A stretch of DNA of 64,000 nucleotides, taken from assembly GCA_946699065.1 (NCBI GenBank), contig CAMPDV010002093.1, forward strand, positions 18,868-82,867. The letters run 5' to 3'. The number at the start of each line of letters is the position of its first letter. Within the stretch, counting starts at the first letter, position 1. Positions 12,710 to 25,924 of this stretch are shown one piece after another. Position numbers and translations under genes: made by a program. Below the pieces are notes generated by a model that worked only from the letters and a program-made list of their open reading frames with translations, was not told the DNA's origin and did no database searches. The stretch is from Loxodes magnus (Eukaryota; Ciliophora; Karyorelictea; Loxodida; Loxodidae).

Positions 12710-15700
12710 TTTATTATAAATTCGGATATATCAAAATAAGAATTTTAGAATCTAAAAATAACAAATTATTTATAAACTAACTGTTTTAAAACATTTTGAT
12801 CATAATAATTTTAGATAATTTATTTAGAAAAGCTATTTAAAAATGATCTCTTATTATAGAATATAAATTCAAAAGCTTAAAAAATAATCATCATTCTTAA
12901 TCGTTGTGAATGACTCAAGTATTTTATATTAATATAGTGAAATTAATTAATATTTATAATTTAATTTCTATAAACAATTAAATCATAAAAATAATCTCTT
13001 TTGCTTATACAATAAATTAAGTATCATTTTAGAATTTCATCTTAACAGAGAAACATGCATAATCTAATCGAAATTTTCTAACAATAATTATTCTTAAACA
13101 ATCTGATTTTAATTTTATCCATCTATTTATATAAATGTTTAGTAAAATATCAAGCTGCTATTTCAAATTTATCTAGATAAGTAAGCAAATAAAACTTATC
13201 ATTATAGCATATTATAAATAAAAAGACTATTTCATTTACATTTTATTATAAATTAAATAAATTAGACTCCTGCTTAAAATAATTTAATACCTTTTGTTTC
13301 TCTTAAATTAAAAATAAATGTAACAATAACTTTAGTAATAATTATTAATATTCTTTATTTAATAAACTATTATGAAAGCTCCTAGTTAAAATATTAGAAT
13401 AAATTATCTAACATTGTCCTAAATAAAAATTCATATTGCTTATTTTCCTCACTTTAGTTTTAAAATATTCTATCTTTCATATTAGTTAAATATAAATTAA
13501 CTATTTTATAGAATTTTTAAGAATTTCTTATTATTTGTATCCAATAAAATAGCTAAAGCTTAATTATCTTAAACTTCAATTTAAACTTATCTAGCTACAT
13601 TATGCTTATATTTATTTCGATCTCTTTAATTAGGAAAATTATTATGTTTAATATAAATTTAATTAAATAGCTTTGCTAAATTGAAATTGCAGTACACTAA
13701 TTTTATAAAATAAGCATCTCAACATAGTTAATTTACAAGTTTGATTAAATAAAGATTTTATGTTTTTTTGACCAGGTCAAACTTTAATTTATTAATAAAT
13801 AAAGCTAGTATGATGCTTTTCTTTTTGACAAATTAAGTGGCAAAGAGAAAAATATATAGAAACATTTTATACGTAGTTACTTAATTTCTATAAAAATGAA
13901 ATTAGTAGATTTATTAGATAAAATCTTAAATTTAGATGGACGAAAAGAACATTTTAAAAAGTAAATAATTTTCTTACATTTCTTAATCTTATTAAAGCTA
14001 TCATTTAAAATATTTTATATTACTCTCATTTTCATTTCTAAAAGCTAAACTTAAAATTATTTAAACTTCATAATCCTTTCTTTAATAAATAATTAAAAAA
14101 AATTATTTAGTGTAAGTCTTAAGTAACTAACGCTAATTTATCAGATTTGTGAAATAAAAGATGTCTATTTAATCTAGTTTATATAAAAACCAGTCAATTA
14201 CTTTTTGAATACTTATTTTTTATTATATGGTAAGATATAAATCCATTTTTATTTTAGTTTTATTATTATTAAAATATTTATTTAATAAAAATTAGAATTA
14301 ATATTTATATTCTTAAACTTTCTTCTTTCAGTCTATTTTTAAGTTACTAATTTAAATTTTAACTAATAATAGACCTTAAATTAAATTTTAAATTAAATAT
14401 AATTATAAGTGAATAGCTATATGATAAGCTATTTTCAATCTCAGTTGCTCTTATTATAAAAAGTTTATTAAGCATTTAGTAAATGATGCTTTGAATTATA
14501 ATAATTTAGATTAGTTTAATTAAATAAAAGCTTATAATTAAATTAATAGTTTGTATTTATATTTAATAAGTTTCTTATTATTTTCAAATATAAATTATTT
14601 AATTTTTACAAAGCTATTATGTTTATACTTGTTTCAATCCTATAAATTAAAAAACCTTTATTAAGAATATCTTCTTTCAAATAAAATAATCCTAAGTATA
14701 TTAATTTTTCTTAAGTTTCTTATTTAATCTTTTTATCTTTTAGAAATAAATTCTAATTTAAAGCTGCAAATTTTCAATTATCTTAATTATGAACGGAATT
14801 TAATTTAGGCTTTAAATTTATTTTTAATATTTTAAGCATTCTAAATTATTAATAGGTAAAAGTATAATATAGGATTGTCTTTTCGCTTTATCTAGCAATA
14901 AGAAAAGACTGATTACCTTTTTTAGCATAAAGTGACAAACTAATTATAGTGAAGCTTATTTTATCTTTCTACTTTATGATTATATAATCTTAATAAATAA
15001 AACAAAAAACTTTCATATAAAAAATTAATAAAATGACTTATATATGGTTTATTTATTTTCAACTTTAGTAAAATAATTTTATTTAAATAAGAGTAGAACT
15101 CACCAGATTCTAAATCTAAATGTAATTTTAATAGTTTATATCAAAAATTTTTTTTTCCTTTTATTACATTTCTAGCATGTTTTAAAGAAATTAAAGCATA
15201 ACTAAATTTTAGGTGATTTATTCTTTGTTAATTTTAATAATAATTACATTTCACAGGATATAAATGAATCTAATTATCCAAAGTAAAGCATTTTAACTAT
15301 ATAAATAATTAAGATTTAGAATAATTTTCTACTCTCCTCATAATTGGATCTAATTTATAAGATTTAAATAAATTTATTTATCATTCTATTTAACTATATT
15401 AGTATTATATGCCCATTTAACTTCATAAATTTCAATTAAAATTTGTAGAAAATTAGTTATAAATATCATGTTTACTCTATTTTAAATCTACATCTTTTTA
15501 TTTTTAAATAGTTTTCATCTGAGAATTTATTTTTTCCTTATCTCACTTTTTCTAAAAATTATTTTTTCTTATATTTTTAGTCTTTAAAACTTTGTGATTT
15601 CATAATTTATCGAATAAAGAGAAAACATTTATTAATCATATATTTTAAATAAAATTCATAACCTTTAAAAAACTCTGAATAAAAATAATCATTAAAAAAC

Positions 15701-16190
15701 TAAGTTATTTACTTTTGCATCTAATACTTTAAATCCTTTAAGTTATTATGAGTTATTGTTCTAAAAATAGAAATAATAATTAGAGTAAATTTCTTTTTAC
15801 TTATTTATTTAACAATCAAGCAAAATAAACTAAATCTTATTACTTTAAGATAAAAATAAACTTAATATATTTACTAAAGCAACTTCTATTTTACCTATAT
15901 TTATACCATATTTAATCATTTTATATCAATACGTAGAAGTATCTATAACTATATTCCTCTATCTTTCATCACTTTTAGTATTTCACTAACTAAAACCTTT
16001 TATGAGTATTAATTTATTGATTCGTTATTTGCATAAGGAGTAATAAAGCTACTTAACTAATAAATTAAATATAGCATATTTCTCTTTATTATTCTTAATA
16101 ACTTTAATTTAAGTCTTTAAATTATAAAATAATTGTTAAATTTATTTCTATTTAAAGGAATTACAACTATGATAATTTCTTAGGTTATAA

Positions 16191-16741
16191 ATGAAAAATA
16201 ATTTAGCTGCTCATAAGATAACTCCAGGTATAAAGAATCTTTTGGAATCGATTTTCATCATAATGTTAGTCACAGTAATAGAACTAATCCTTTACTTCCA
16301 AGGTTTATATTATAAGCCTTACTAAGAGTTTAAGTATAGTTATCATCTTTAGCTTTTAAGCAGAATCCTGTAACTTCAAATTTTATCTTAGTATTTTATA
16401 TTCCTCATTTTCTAGTTCAAAGATAAACTAAGATCTAAGATAAAAGTAATGAGAAGTTGAGTATTATTTTATATCTAATAAGTATAGCGAGTTTTATAGG
16501 AGCTATTGCAGTTATATTCTTATCAGAAATTACCAAAGAATAAGAGGACGAAAAATGTAGTGACTGGATTAGAGAGATAAAAGAAAATTCAGATTAAGCA
16601 GAAAAAAGTTTCATAACTAAAGAGTTTATAATAGGAGTATTATTAATAGTTTGTAACATTTGGATGTTCATAAAAGTGAGTTAAAAAGAATAAGGAATCG
16701 AAGAGAGTAATAAATTAGAGATATAGGAGGAGATTATCTGA
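16191..16741 (+). pseudogene. IR-TM family membrane protein, copy 4, one-base deletion
   Basis: Mirror twin of the intact gene at 23139-23690. Near 16430 the left copy reads CTAAGATC where the twin has CTAAAGATC. This loses one base and shifts the frame for the last two thirds. The rest keeps all family motifs, including CSDWIREIKENSDQAE with Trp written as TGG (16565-16567). That codon is the key evidence that TGA in other copies means Trp. It ends at TGA 16739-16741. It may be a recent inactivation or an assembly error. Confidence 0.7.
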
Positions 16742-18415
16742 TTTAACAATTTTTAACTTTTATAGCCTTTTTAAATAAAGAATTATTATAGCTAAATAAT
16801 TTTATATAAATAAGTTTATCTTAAAATCTAATGAAGATATTAGATAATTATTTGCTTGCTCTTTTTACAAATATAAAGAAATAAATTTATTAATAGCTTA
16901 TTTTTTTTATTTTTAAATTTAATGAATTTATTTTAAGGTAAAATTTGATTTTCTCTCTATTTTTTTAATATTTATACTCTTAGTATATTTTAGTAGAAAT
17001 GAATAACTAATTAATTTCAAAGCCTTAAGTTTATTATGCTTTATAATTCGATTATATTTTTTATGAGTTCTAAATTAGTTCTCGCATGCTTATTTGAGTA
17101 TCCAATATTTAAAAAGATTCTTTTATTATGTAAAATCTTAATTTACGATTCCTCAATTACGAAATACTTTTATTTTGCATTATTTATAAATATATGCCAG
17201 TTTGAATAATTGAAAATTGCTTGTATTTATCTTTCTTAATATTTTTTCTGACTTCTACCTTTTAATAACTCTCAATTAATTTAGATTTTATTGTAAGAGT
17301 CATTTGACTTATTAGCATAGATAGATAGATAATTATCCAATATTTATTTTATTTTCTATTAATATTTTATACTATCTTTAAATAAGATTAAGTTTCATAT
17401 ATCTCTGACTGATTTTAAAATTCATTGCTTTTTATTTAATATTAGTTAGAATTTATCTTTATTCGGATTTTAAAAGTGCTTCGTTTCCTTTATCCTTAGA
17501 AGTAAACAATATCAGTTTCCTTTTTATTAATTTGACTATTAAAAATATCTATATTTTTTTTCTTATTTTCGCTAGCATTTTTTACGTGACCAAATTCTAA
17601 TTATTTGAAGTTGATCTCTATAACTACAATTTTTTAAGTATTGGAGAAAAAAACGTAAGCTATATTATATAAAGGCATATATTCTCTTAAAAATAAATTT
17701 CTTCAGTATTATACTGATTTATTAATACTTGTATTTTCCTTTTTAGTAATATAGTGACTTTAAGAAATAAATTAGGATTAAATTTTAAAGATATTTTTGA
17801 TTTATAGCTATATAATAGATTTTAAATATACTATAAACAAATTAAGTTTTCAATCTTTTTATATAGATAAATATTTTAGAAATTTTTCATCTTCTTGCAT
17901 TTTATAGGTAATGCTAAATTCTATAATAAATTTAAAGATGCTTATATATTAATTTTCCATTCAAATTTAGTTATGAACTTTTAGTAATTAGCACTTATAA
18001 AAAAGTACCTAAAGTAGAATTTGTCAGTATTTATATAGGAGATATATTTTATTATATTTAATTTGAGTAGGAAATATGAAAATTTAATATATTCTTTGAT
18101 TTCTATATTTTTATAATTATTGAATATTAAAAAGTAAATAAATAGAGTAATGATAAAAAAAATATTTAAGGTATATTTATCCCTACCTTCCTTAATTTAA
18201 TTTATACAACTGACTTGAATTCTATTAATGAATTAATAATTAGGTTTAATAGTTCTTTTTAAAGTTAGATTTTAATTAAAATAGTTGAGTAGATGTAAAA
18301 TAGCATACTTGTTTAAATGATTTTATTAGGATTTATCAATTTCTCAAAGAATAATAGTTTTTTAATTTTTGATTAAAGTTCTTTTAATTTAAATTAGTAA
18401 GATCCCATCCTAATT

Positions 18416-18450
18416 AATATATATTAATATATATTAATATATATTAATAG
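18416..18450. repeat. 10-bp tandem repeat
   Basis: About three and a half copies of TATATTAATA in tandem. This is a simple AT minisatellite in the palindrome spacer. Confidence 0.85.
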
Positions 18451-19912
18451 ATTGTAGAATTTGATATCTTTTATATGAATAATGATTTAGCTAGAGATCC
18501 TTTTTAGTGAAATAAAAATATTCTAAAGTTAGATAAGGTTTATATGAGACTTAAACTATTTTAAATCTATTTAAAGATATAATTTCTAAATATTTAAAAG
18601 GAATTATTTGTGATAAATTAATGTGCTATTGAATATATTGAATTGATAGCTAATTAGCCATAAAATTAAAATTAAAGCTGTTTGATATTTTATAACTATC
18701 CTTTTCTATATTTAATTAATTTAGTAATAGTTATTTTAAAATCATTCTGCTTTTTAATTTTATTAAAGTTAAATAAATCTAAGTGAATGCTTATATTTAT
18801 CTTATCTAAATTAAATAAATAATTATTCTAAACATCAAAAGGCTTTACTGTCTATTTAAAATAATATTTTACAAAATTCTATCTCTTTCACACTTAAAGT
18901 TTTAAAGTAATAATAATTAGTTAATAAGTTTGCTTATAAAATAGTTCCAAAGTGTAAAAATCATAAATAATTAAAAATAACTATTTCTAAGATAGATATG
19001 TTTACATAGCTAATATGATATAATTATAAAAATAATATTCAAATCTTTTTAATATCTACCTTTATATATACTTTTATTATAAATAACCTATTTATTATCA
19101 AATCATATAAAATTAGCTTTCCTACCAAATAAAATAATAGAACTTTAATACTAAAATACCTAAAATAGTTGTTCTAATATACGTTTTTAATTTATTTTAG
19201 TGTTAAATATTATTTATTAATTATCTAGAAATAGATATTTGGAAGAATTTGAGACTTAAAAATTAGTGGAAATCTCAAATCTTAGTTCAATCCCACATTG
19301 CCAGATTTTAAATGAAGTTAAATTAGTAAAAGATTTAAATTAATGCTTGCTATGTTTAAAATAATATATGATGGATATTTAAATGGGAAAGATACACAAT
19401 TAAAAAAGTAATATTAGATAGATTTTAAAATATATTATTTATATTTTTATTCTGTCAATTTTTAATTTGATGCTATTCTTATTTAAAAAATTCAACTCTT
19501 TTAAATAATTTTTTTAATATATATGAATAATATTTTTGGTTTTTCCTTTAATCTAAATTTTTAAAAAGAGATTGAATAAATTATTTTATTAAAGAAAAAA
19601 AGGTATCAAATTTAAAAATTATGAAATTTTAAGCTTATTTTATCTTAAAATTTTTCGATGAATTGATTATATAAAATTCGAGAGTGTTTATAAGGACTTT
19701 ATGCCTCATAAGTTTAGCATTTATTCTTTTTAGACGGGAGCTTATTACTGATAGCCTAGGCATGAGGATAAGCAATCCTCAAAGTCAAATGGCTCTTGAT
19801 TTTCATAAAAAGATGCCTTTTATGCAAATTTGTTGCTCAATCATTGGTTTAGGTAGTTTATTTTTGTAAGTTTTCCCCGCGGATCGCAGTACATCTTCCT
19901 TCAAATTAATCA

Positions 19913-20578
19913 TCAGTGTTTATCTTTGTTTTGCTAATAGAACCTGTTCTAATATTCCCTCTACGTCTCTAGAAATCTGGACGATTTCGGTAAAGGTATC
20001 CAGTGCATTTGTTTTTTTGCTTTTACTGGACCTTTCTGGTTAGTTGGAGGATTCTGGAGGGGTGTTATGGTTTGAGCTAAAATAAATCCATTGAAATTTG
20101 TGTAGCTTGAATTGTTTTCATTGCCTGGTCTTATATCATCCACAGTCTTTGTTAAGTTGAAAATTTTCTTGTTTTACTACCAATAGCTCTTCTTTAAAGT
20201 CCCAAGATTTAATCTAAGAGACTGAATCTCATGTTTAAATCTACTCAACAAATGTGAAAATTTTTAAGATTAGATGCAGTAATTAAATGTCACATATTTC
20301 TCCAGTTTAAGCTTCTGTATTTCTAGTTCAGCTCAGTAGCATTAATGCTAGGTCTTTTTCCTGTGACTGCTAAGAGATAAATTGACTAACTGAGGACGTT
20401 TGCTATTGTAGTTTCTTTCTCGGTTTCTCAGCAGTCGGTAGCATGCTTATCGTTGATTTTTGACTCTTTAAGGAATATTAGAATGGTTTCTACTCAAAGC
20501 GGTAGTAACTTGTTCTGCTCTTTCTCAAATCTGCTGTTTCTTTAGAGCTATGCAAAAACATTTTAAGAAGCTTTCCAT
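19913..20578 (-). CDS. bZIP-like protein at the palindrome centre
   Basis: 221 aa in one open frame from ATG (ends 20578) to a tandem TGA TGA (19910-19915). Residues ~55-75 hold a basic stretch CYRLLRNRERNYNSKR with the bZIP spacing Asn-x7-Lys and the usual RLLRNRE core. It is followed by a Leu/Glu/Lys segment (AELEIQKLKLEKY). The C-terminal part is Pro/Asn/Lys-rich and unstructured. The region is clearly less AT-rich than its surroundings. The frame stays open through the TGAs to 19706 with an acidic stretch (YENQEPFDFEDC), so a longer 290-aa product is possible. The likely role, inferred from the motif only, is a nuclear transcription-factor-like protein. The zipper heptads are imperfect. 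The context matches the bZIP-like ORF in the left element, which also sits beside IR-TM genes. Confidence 0.5.
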
Positions 20579-23138
20579 TTTCTAGATATATAACGTTTTG
20601 ATTAAAATATAATAGAAATTAAATCTATTTAGAAGGTTAGATATTTATATAAATTTTATCCAATTTAAAGTTGTATAAATAATAAATCCTTATATATAAT
20701 TCTTTTTTTATTATTTAAATTTTATCACTCAAATTAAAAAAATTCTATTATTACTCAATTAAATCAAAATTTAAGTTTAATAAAGTATAAAGACAGAAAT
20801 TATATATAGAGAATGCTTAAAATACTAGTAAGTTAGTATAAAAACATTTGCAAATAATGATTTATTTAAGATATATTATAATAAACTCTTGAACTTAATC
20901 AATTTTTTATCCAATTTATAATGAAAAAATAATTTAGTGCTTAGAACCTTTCTCTTTTAACCAGATTTTTAAATCAATTAAAAAATCACTTTTTAAGTCC
21001 ATTTTAAGTTATCTTTATTAAGGTAATTTGTCATCTTTTAAAAAATTAATCTTAAAACCTTTTAACTATTAAAATATTTTAAGCTATATAAAATAAAATT
21101 TACATAAGATATATAATTTAGCATAATTATTATTATTAAATAAATTAGATAATATCAAAATATTAACTATTTTTTATTCTTAAGCATTAAAGCAAAAATT
21201 TAATTATTTATATACTATAATTATAGTTGTTTTAAGATATCTAAACTTTAATTTCTTTAATTTGCAGAAATAATAAATTAATAATAGGATGATAAATCTA
21301 TATTTAAGCAAATAGATAATTTTTACTTAATTGGAATAATAAAAATTATTTTGATAGAAATATGAAATAAAAAATAAATACAAATATTTTTTATTTAGGA
21401 CAATAATAAATAGATTTATTTAATCATTTATCTAAATTTTAATTATATATATTAGTTTATCTAAATGATTGCCTAATAAAATTAAAAATATATTATTATA
21501 CTGAATATATATATAAAAATAAAATAAAATAAAAATTTGAAATAACTTTCTTAATTATTATGAAAATTTTGATGAAATAAATAATAAATTAAAGGATTTA
21601 GCAAAATTATATTTGTTAATTTTAAGAAACCTAAATTTATTTATTTTATAGTTAAAATGAAATAATTATTTTTAATTATAATCTACTGTGAAAAATAAAA
21701 TTGTTAATTTTTTTCTAATCTAATTAGGATAAATAATTAGATGGAATATTAATTTTAATAGCATAAAATTCTATAAATGGATAAAAAATTTGTTTAAGTT
21801 ATGAAATTTTCTAATTTTAATTATATCTTTAAAATGTTTTTTTAATTTAATGAAAAATCACAAATGATATCACTCATGATTAAAAACTTTTTTTATAAAT
21901 TTATAATAAAATTTCATTCTAGTCATATTAATGAACTTAGTATAAAAAATTAGTAATTTTATAAGTTTTTAAATTAAAATTTAATATTAACAAATATAAT
22001 AATTTATAGCATTTTTTTAATTTGCCTTTTAAAATAAATTAGGATTTAAAATTTTTAAATAAAATGTTTTTAAAATATTTATTTTTTTAATTTTCTTATT
22101 TTTTTATTTGGAAAAATTATTTATATAAAAGTACATTTAAAAATGAAAATTATATATAATATTATTATATTATTAGCTAAATGACTTTATGTTATGAATC
22201 ACCATATAAGAGATTGCTTTAGGATTTATGCTTTACTAAAAACAAATAAATTATTTTAACTAAAAAATTTGAATTTTTATAATAATTTATTCCATTTACT
22301 CCTTTCGCAGTTGATTCTTTCTGAAACTATTTTTTCAAATCTTACGTTAACTAAAAATTAACTCAAGGGGAATTAAGAAGTTCTATAAATTTATTTTAAT
22401 AACTTAAAGTTCAACATTTTTTGAGAATCTTGAACATTTTAATATTTTCAGAACTTGATAAGAACTAAGAAAAAAATGCAACTAATGATATTGATGTAAT
22501 TAATAATCCTAAAATAGAGCAATAAGTAATTTTAATTAAAAAAGACAAAATAGCTATAGAGATGATCTGATTACACTAAAAAAATAATTAAAGAATTATT
22601 CCAAAAATGATTATTAAAAACAAAATTTAACCTTATAAGCCACATAACTTTAGTTAATTTAAACTATCTTCTTTTTGTCTAACTTTAAAAAAAACATTAA
22701 AATTAATGCATAAAGGAAAAATTCTATAGAAATTTGAAAATTTGTAAAAATATTTATATTTTGAGTAATAATTTCATCTTCTTAAAACTTTAGAAGAATC
22801 TAAAAAATTTTAATTTTAAATTGTCAAAACTAATTCTTTACTTAGACCTAAATTTTTCCTTAATTTTGATAAAATTAAAACAATGAATAAATATAAATTA
22901 AATTTTAGAAAAGAATTATATAAAATTTATGTTTTTTAAAGATTCTTAAATTAAAAAAATTATAAAACTAAAGCAAATTAATGAAAAAAGCCTATATATA
23001 TCTTTAATTATTCAAATTAAATAGATAAAATCTTGTTCAAGTGCTATTATTAAAAAATTATATCAGATTTAATGACTAGAAATTATAATCTAATATTTTT
23101 TCGCCTTACAAGCTTTATTAAAATTAAAAATTTTTGAA

Positions 23139-23690
23139 TCAGATCATCTCCTCCTTTATCTCTATTTTATTACTCTCTTCGACTTCTTATTCTTTTTAAC
23201 TCACTTTTATGAACATCCAAATGTTGCAAACTATTAATAATACTCCTATTATTAACTCTTTAGTTATGAAATTTTTTTCTGCTTTATCTGAATTTTCTTT
23301 TATCTCTCTAATCCAGTCACTACATTTTTCGTCCTCTTATTCTTTGGTAATTTCTGATAAGAATATAACTGCAATTGCTCCTATAAAACTCGCTATACTT
23401 ATTAGATATAAAATAATACTCATCTTCTCATTACTTTTATCTTAGATCTTTAGTTTATCTTTGAACTAGAAAATGAGGAATATAAAATACTGAGATAAAA
23501 TTTGAAGCTACGAGATTCTGCTTAAAAGCTAAAGATGATAGCTGTACTTAGACTCTTAGCAAGGCTTATAATATAAACCTTGGAAGTAAAGGATTAGTTC
23601 TATTACTGTGACTAGCATTATGATGAAAATCGATTCCAAAAGATTCTTTATGCCTGGAGTTATCTTATGAGCAGCTAAATTATTTTTCAT
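23139..23690 (-). CDS. IR-TM family membrane protein, copy 5
   Basis: 183 aa, intact twin of the frameshifted copy at 16191-16741. It reads ESIFIIMLVTVIELILYF, then QGLYYKPC, ISQLQILSQYFIFLIFQF, LYLISIASFIGAIAVIFL and CSDWIREIKENSDKAEKNF. A last hydrophobic stretch (LIIGVLLIVCNIWMFI) leads to a charged Lys/Glu-rich tail and TGA at 23139-23141. Trp in the loop is TGG. The four membrane segments and two conserved Cys suggest an integral membrane protein. Partner and substrate are unknown. Confidence 0.7.
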
Positions 23691-25924
23691 TTATAACCTA
23701 AGAAATTATCATAGTTGTAATTCCTTTAAATAGAAATTAATTTAACAATTGATTTATAATTTAAAGACTTAAATTAAAGTTATTAAGAATAATAAAGAGA
23801 ATAGGCTATATTTAATTTATTAGTTAAGTAGCTTTATTACTCTTTATACAAAAGAATCAATAAATTAATATTCATAAAAGGTTTTAGTTAGTGAAATACT
23901 AGAAGTGATGAAAGATAGAGGAATATAGTTATAGATACTTCTACGCATTGATATAAAATGATTAAATATGGTATAAATATAGGTAAAATAGAAGTTGCTT
24001 TAGTAAATATATTAAGTTTATTTTTATCTTAAAGTAATAAGATTTAGTTTATTTTGCTTGATTGTTAAATAAATAATTATAAAATGAAATTTACTCTAAT
24101 TATTATTTGTATTTTTAGAACAATAACTCATAATAACTTAAAGGATTTAAAGTATTAGATGCAAAAGTAAATAACTTAGTTTTTAATGATTATTTGTATA
24201 TTAATTCAGAGTTTTTAAAAGGTTATGAATTTTATTTAAAATATATGATTAATAAATGTTTTCTCTTTATTCGATAAATTATGAAATCACAAAGTTTTAA
24301 AGACTAAAAATATAAGAAAAAATAATTTTTAGAAAAAGTGAGATAAGGAAAAAATAAATTCTCAGATAAAAACTATTTAAAAATAAAAAAGATTTAGATT
24401 TAAAATAGAGTAAACATGATATTAATAACTAATTTGCTACAAATTTTAATTGAAATTTATGAAGATAAATGGGCATATAATGCTAATATAGTTAAATAGA
24501 ATGATAAATAAATTTATTTAAATCTTATAAATTAAATCCAATTATGAGGAGAGTAGAAGATCATTCTAAATCTTAACTATTTATATAGTTAAAGTACTTT
24601 ACTTTGGATAATTAGATTCATTTATATCCTGTGAAATGTAATTATTATTAAAATTAACAAAGAATAAATCACCTAAAATTTAGTTATGCTTTAATTTCTT
24701 TAAAACATGCTAGAAATGTAATAAAAGGAAGAAAAATATTTTGATATAAACTATTAAAATTACATTTATATTTAGAATCTGGTGAGTTCTACTCTTATTT
24801 AAATAAAATTATTTTACTAAAGTTAAAAATAAATAAACCATATATAAGTCATTTTATTAATTTTTATATAAAAGCTTTTTGCTTTATTCATTAAGATTAT
24901 ATACTCATAATGTAGAAAGATAAAATAAGCTTCACTATAAAAAGTTTGTCATTTTTATGCTAAAAAAGGTAATCAGTCTTTTCTTATTGCTAGATAAAGC
25001 AAAAAGACAATTTCTTTCTTTTACTTTTACCTATTAATAATTTAGAATGCTTAAAATATTAAAAATAAATTTAAAGCCTAAATTAAATTCCGTTCATAAT
25101 TAAGATAATTGAAAATTTGCAGCTTTAAATTAGAATTTATTTCTAAAAGATAAAATAAGAAACTTAAGAAAAATTAATATACTTAGGATAATTTTATTTG
25201 AAAGAAGATATTCTTAATAAAGGCTTTTTAATTTATAGGATTGAAACAAGTATAAACATAATAGTTTTGTATTAATTAGATTTTTTATATTTGAAAATAA
25301 TAAGAAACTTATTAAATATAAATAAAAACTATTAATTTAATTATAAGCTTTTATTTAATTAAACTAATCTAAATTATTATAATTCAAAGCATCATTTACT
25401 AAATGCTTAATAAACTTTTTACAATAAGAGCAACTGAGATTGAAAATAGCTTATCATATAGCTATTCACTTATAATTATATTTAATTTTTAATTTTAATT
25501 TTAATTTAAGGTATAATATTAATTAAAATTTAAATTAGTAACTTAAAAATAGACTGAAAGAAGAAAGTTAAGAATAAAAATATTAATTATCATTTTTATT
25601 AAATAAATAAGCTTTTTTAAATAATAATAAAACTAAAATAAAATTGGATTTATATTCTTACCATATAATAACAAATAAGCATTCAAAAAATAATTGACTG
25701 GTTTTTATATAAACTAGATTAAATAGACATCTTATATTTCATAAATCTATTAAATTAGTTGCTTAAGATTTACACTAAAGAATAATATCTTTATTTTTAA
25801 TTATTTATGAAAGGAAATATTATAAAGCTTATATAATTTTAAATATAGCTTTTAGATATGAAAATGAGAGTAATATAAAATATTTTAAATGATAGCTAAT
25901 AAAATTAAATTATGTAAGAAAATT

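Larger units (their letters stand above)
10090..16745 (+). repeat. Left arm of a giant imperfect palindrome
   Basis: This segment recurs as the reverse complement at ~23135-31570. Example pairs are 12709 with 29184, 14165 with 25725, 15256 with 24632, and 16191 with 23690. Identity looks very high from ~11600 to 16741, falls outward towards ~10100, and stops just past the IR-TM stop codon on the inner side. The boundaries are read by eye. The arm holds IR-TM genes at 10887 (+), 12709 (-) and 16191 (+). Confidence 0.85.
16746..23134. other. Spacer between the palindrome arms
   Basis: About 6.4 kb that is not mirrored. It is mostly extremely AT-rich (roughly 16800-19650 and 20600-23130) with no supportable gene. 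The exception is a less AT-rich island at 19680-20600 that carries a bZIP-like ORF on the minus strand. Confidence 0.6.

Noticed and set aside
23209-23445. Open stretch on the plus strand in the standard code
   Set aside because: It is the antisense of the intact IR-TM gene at 23139-23690.
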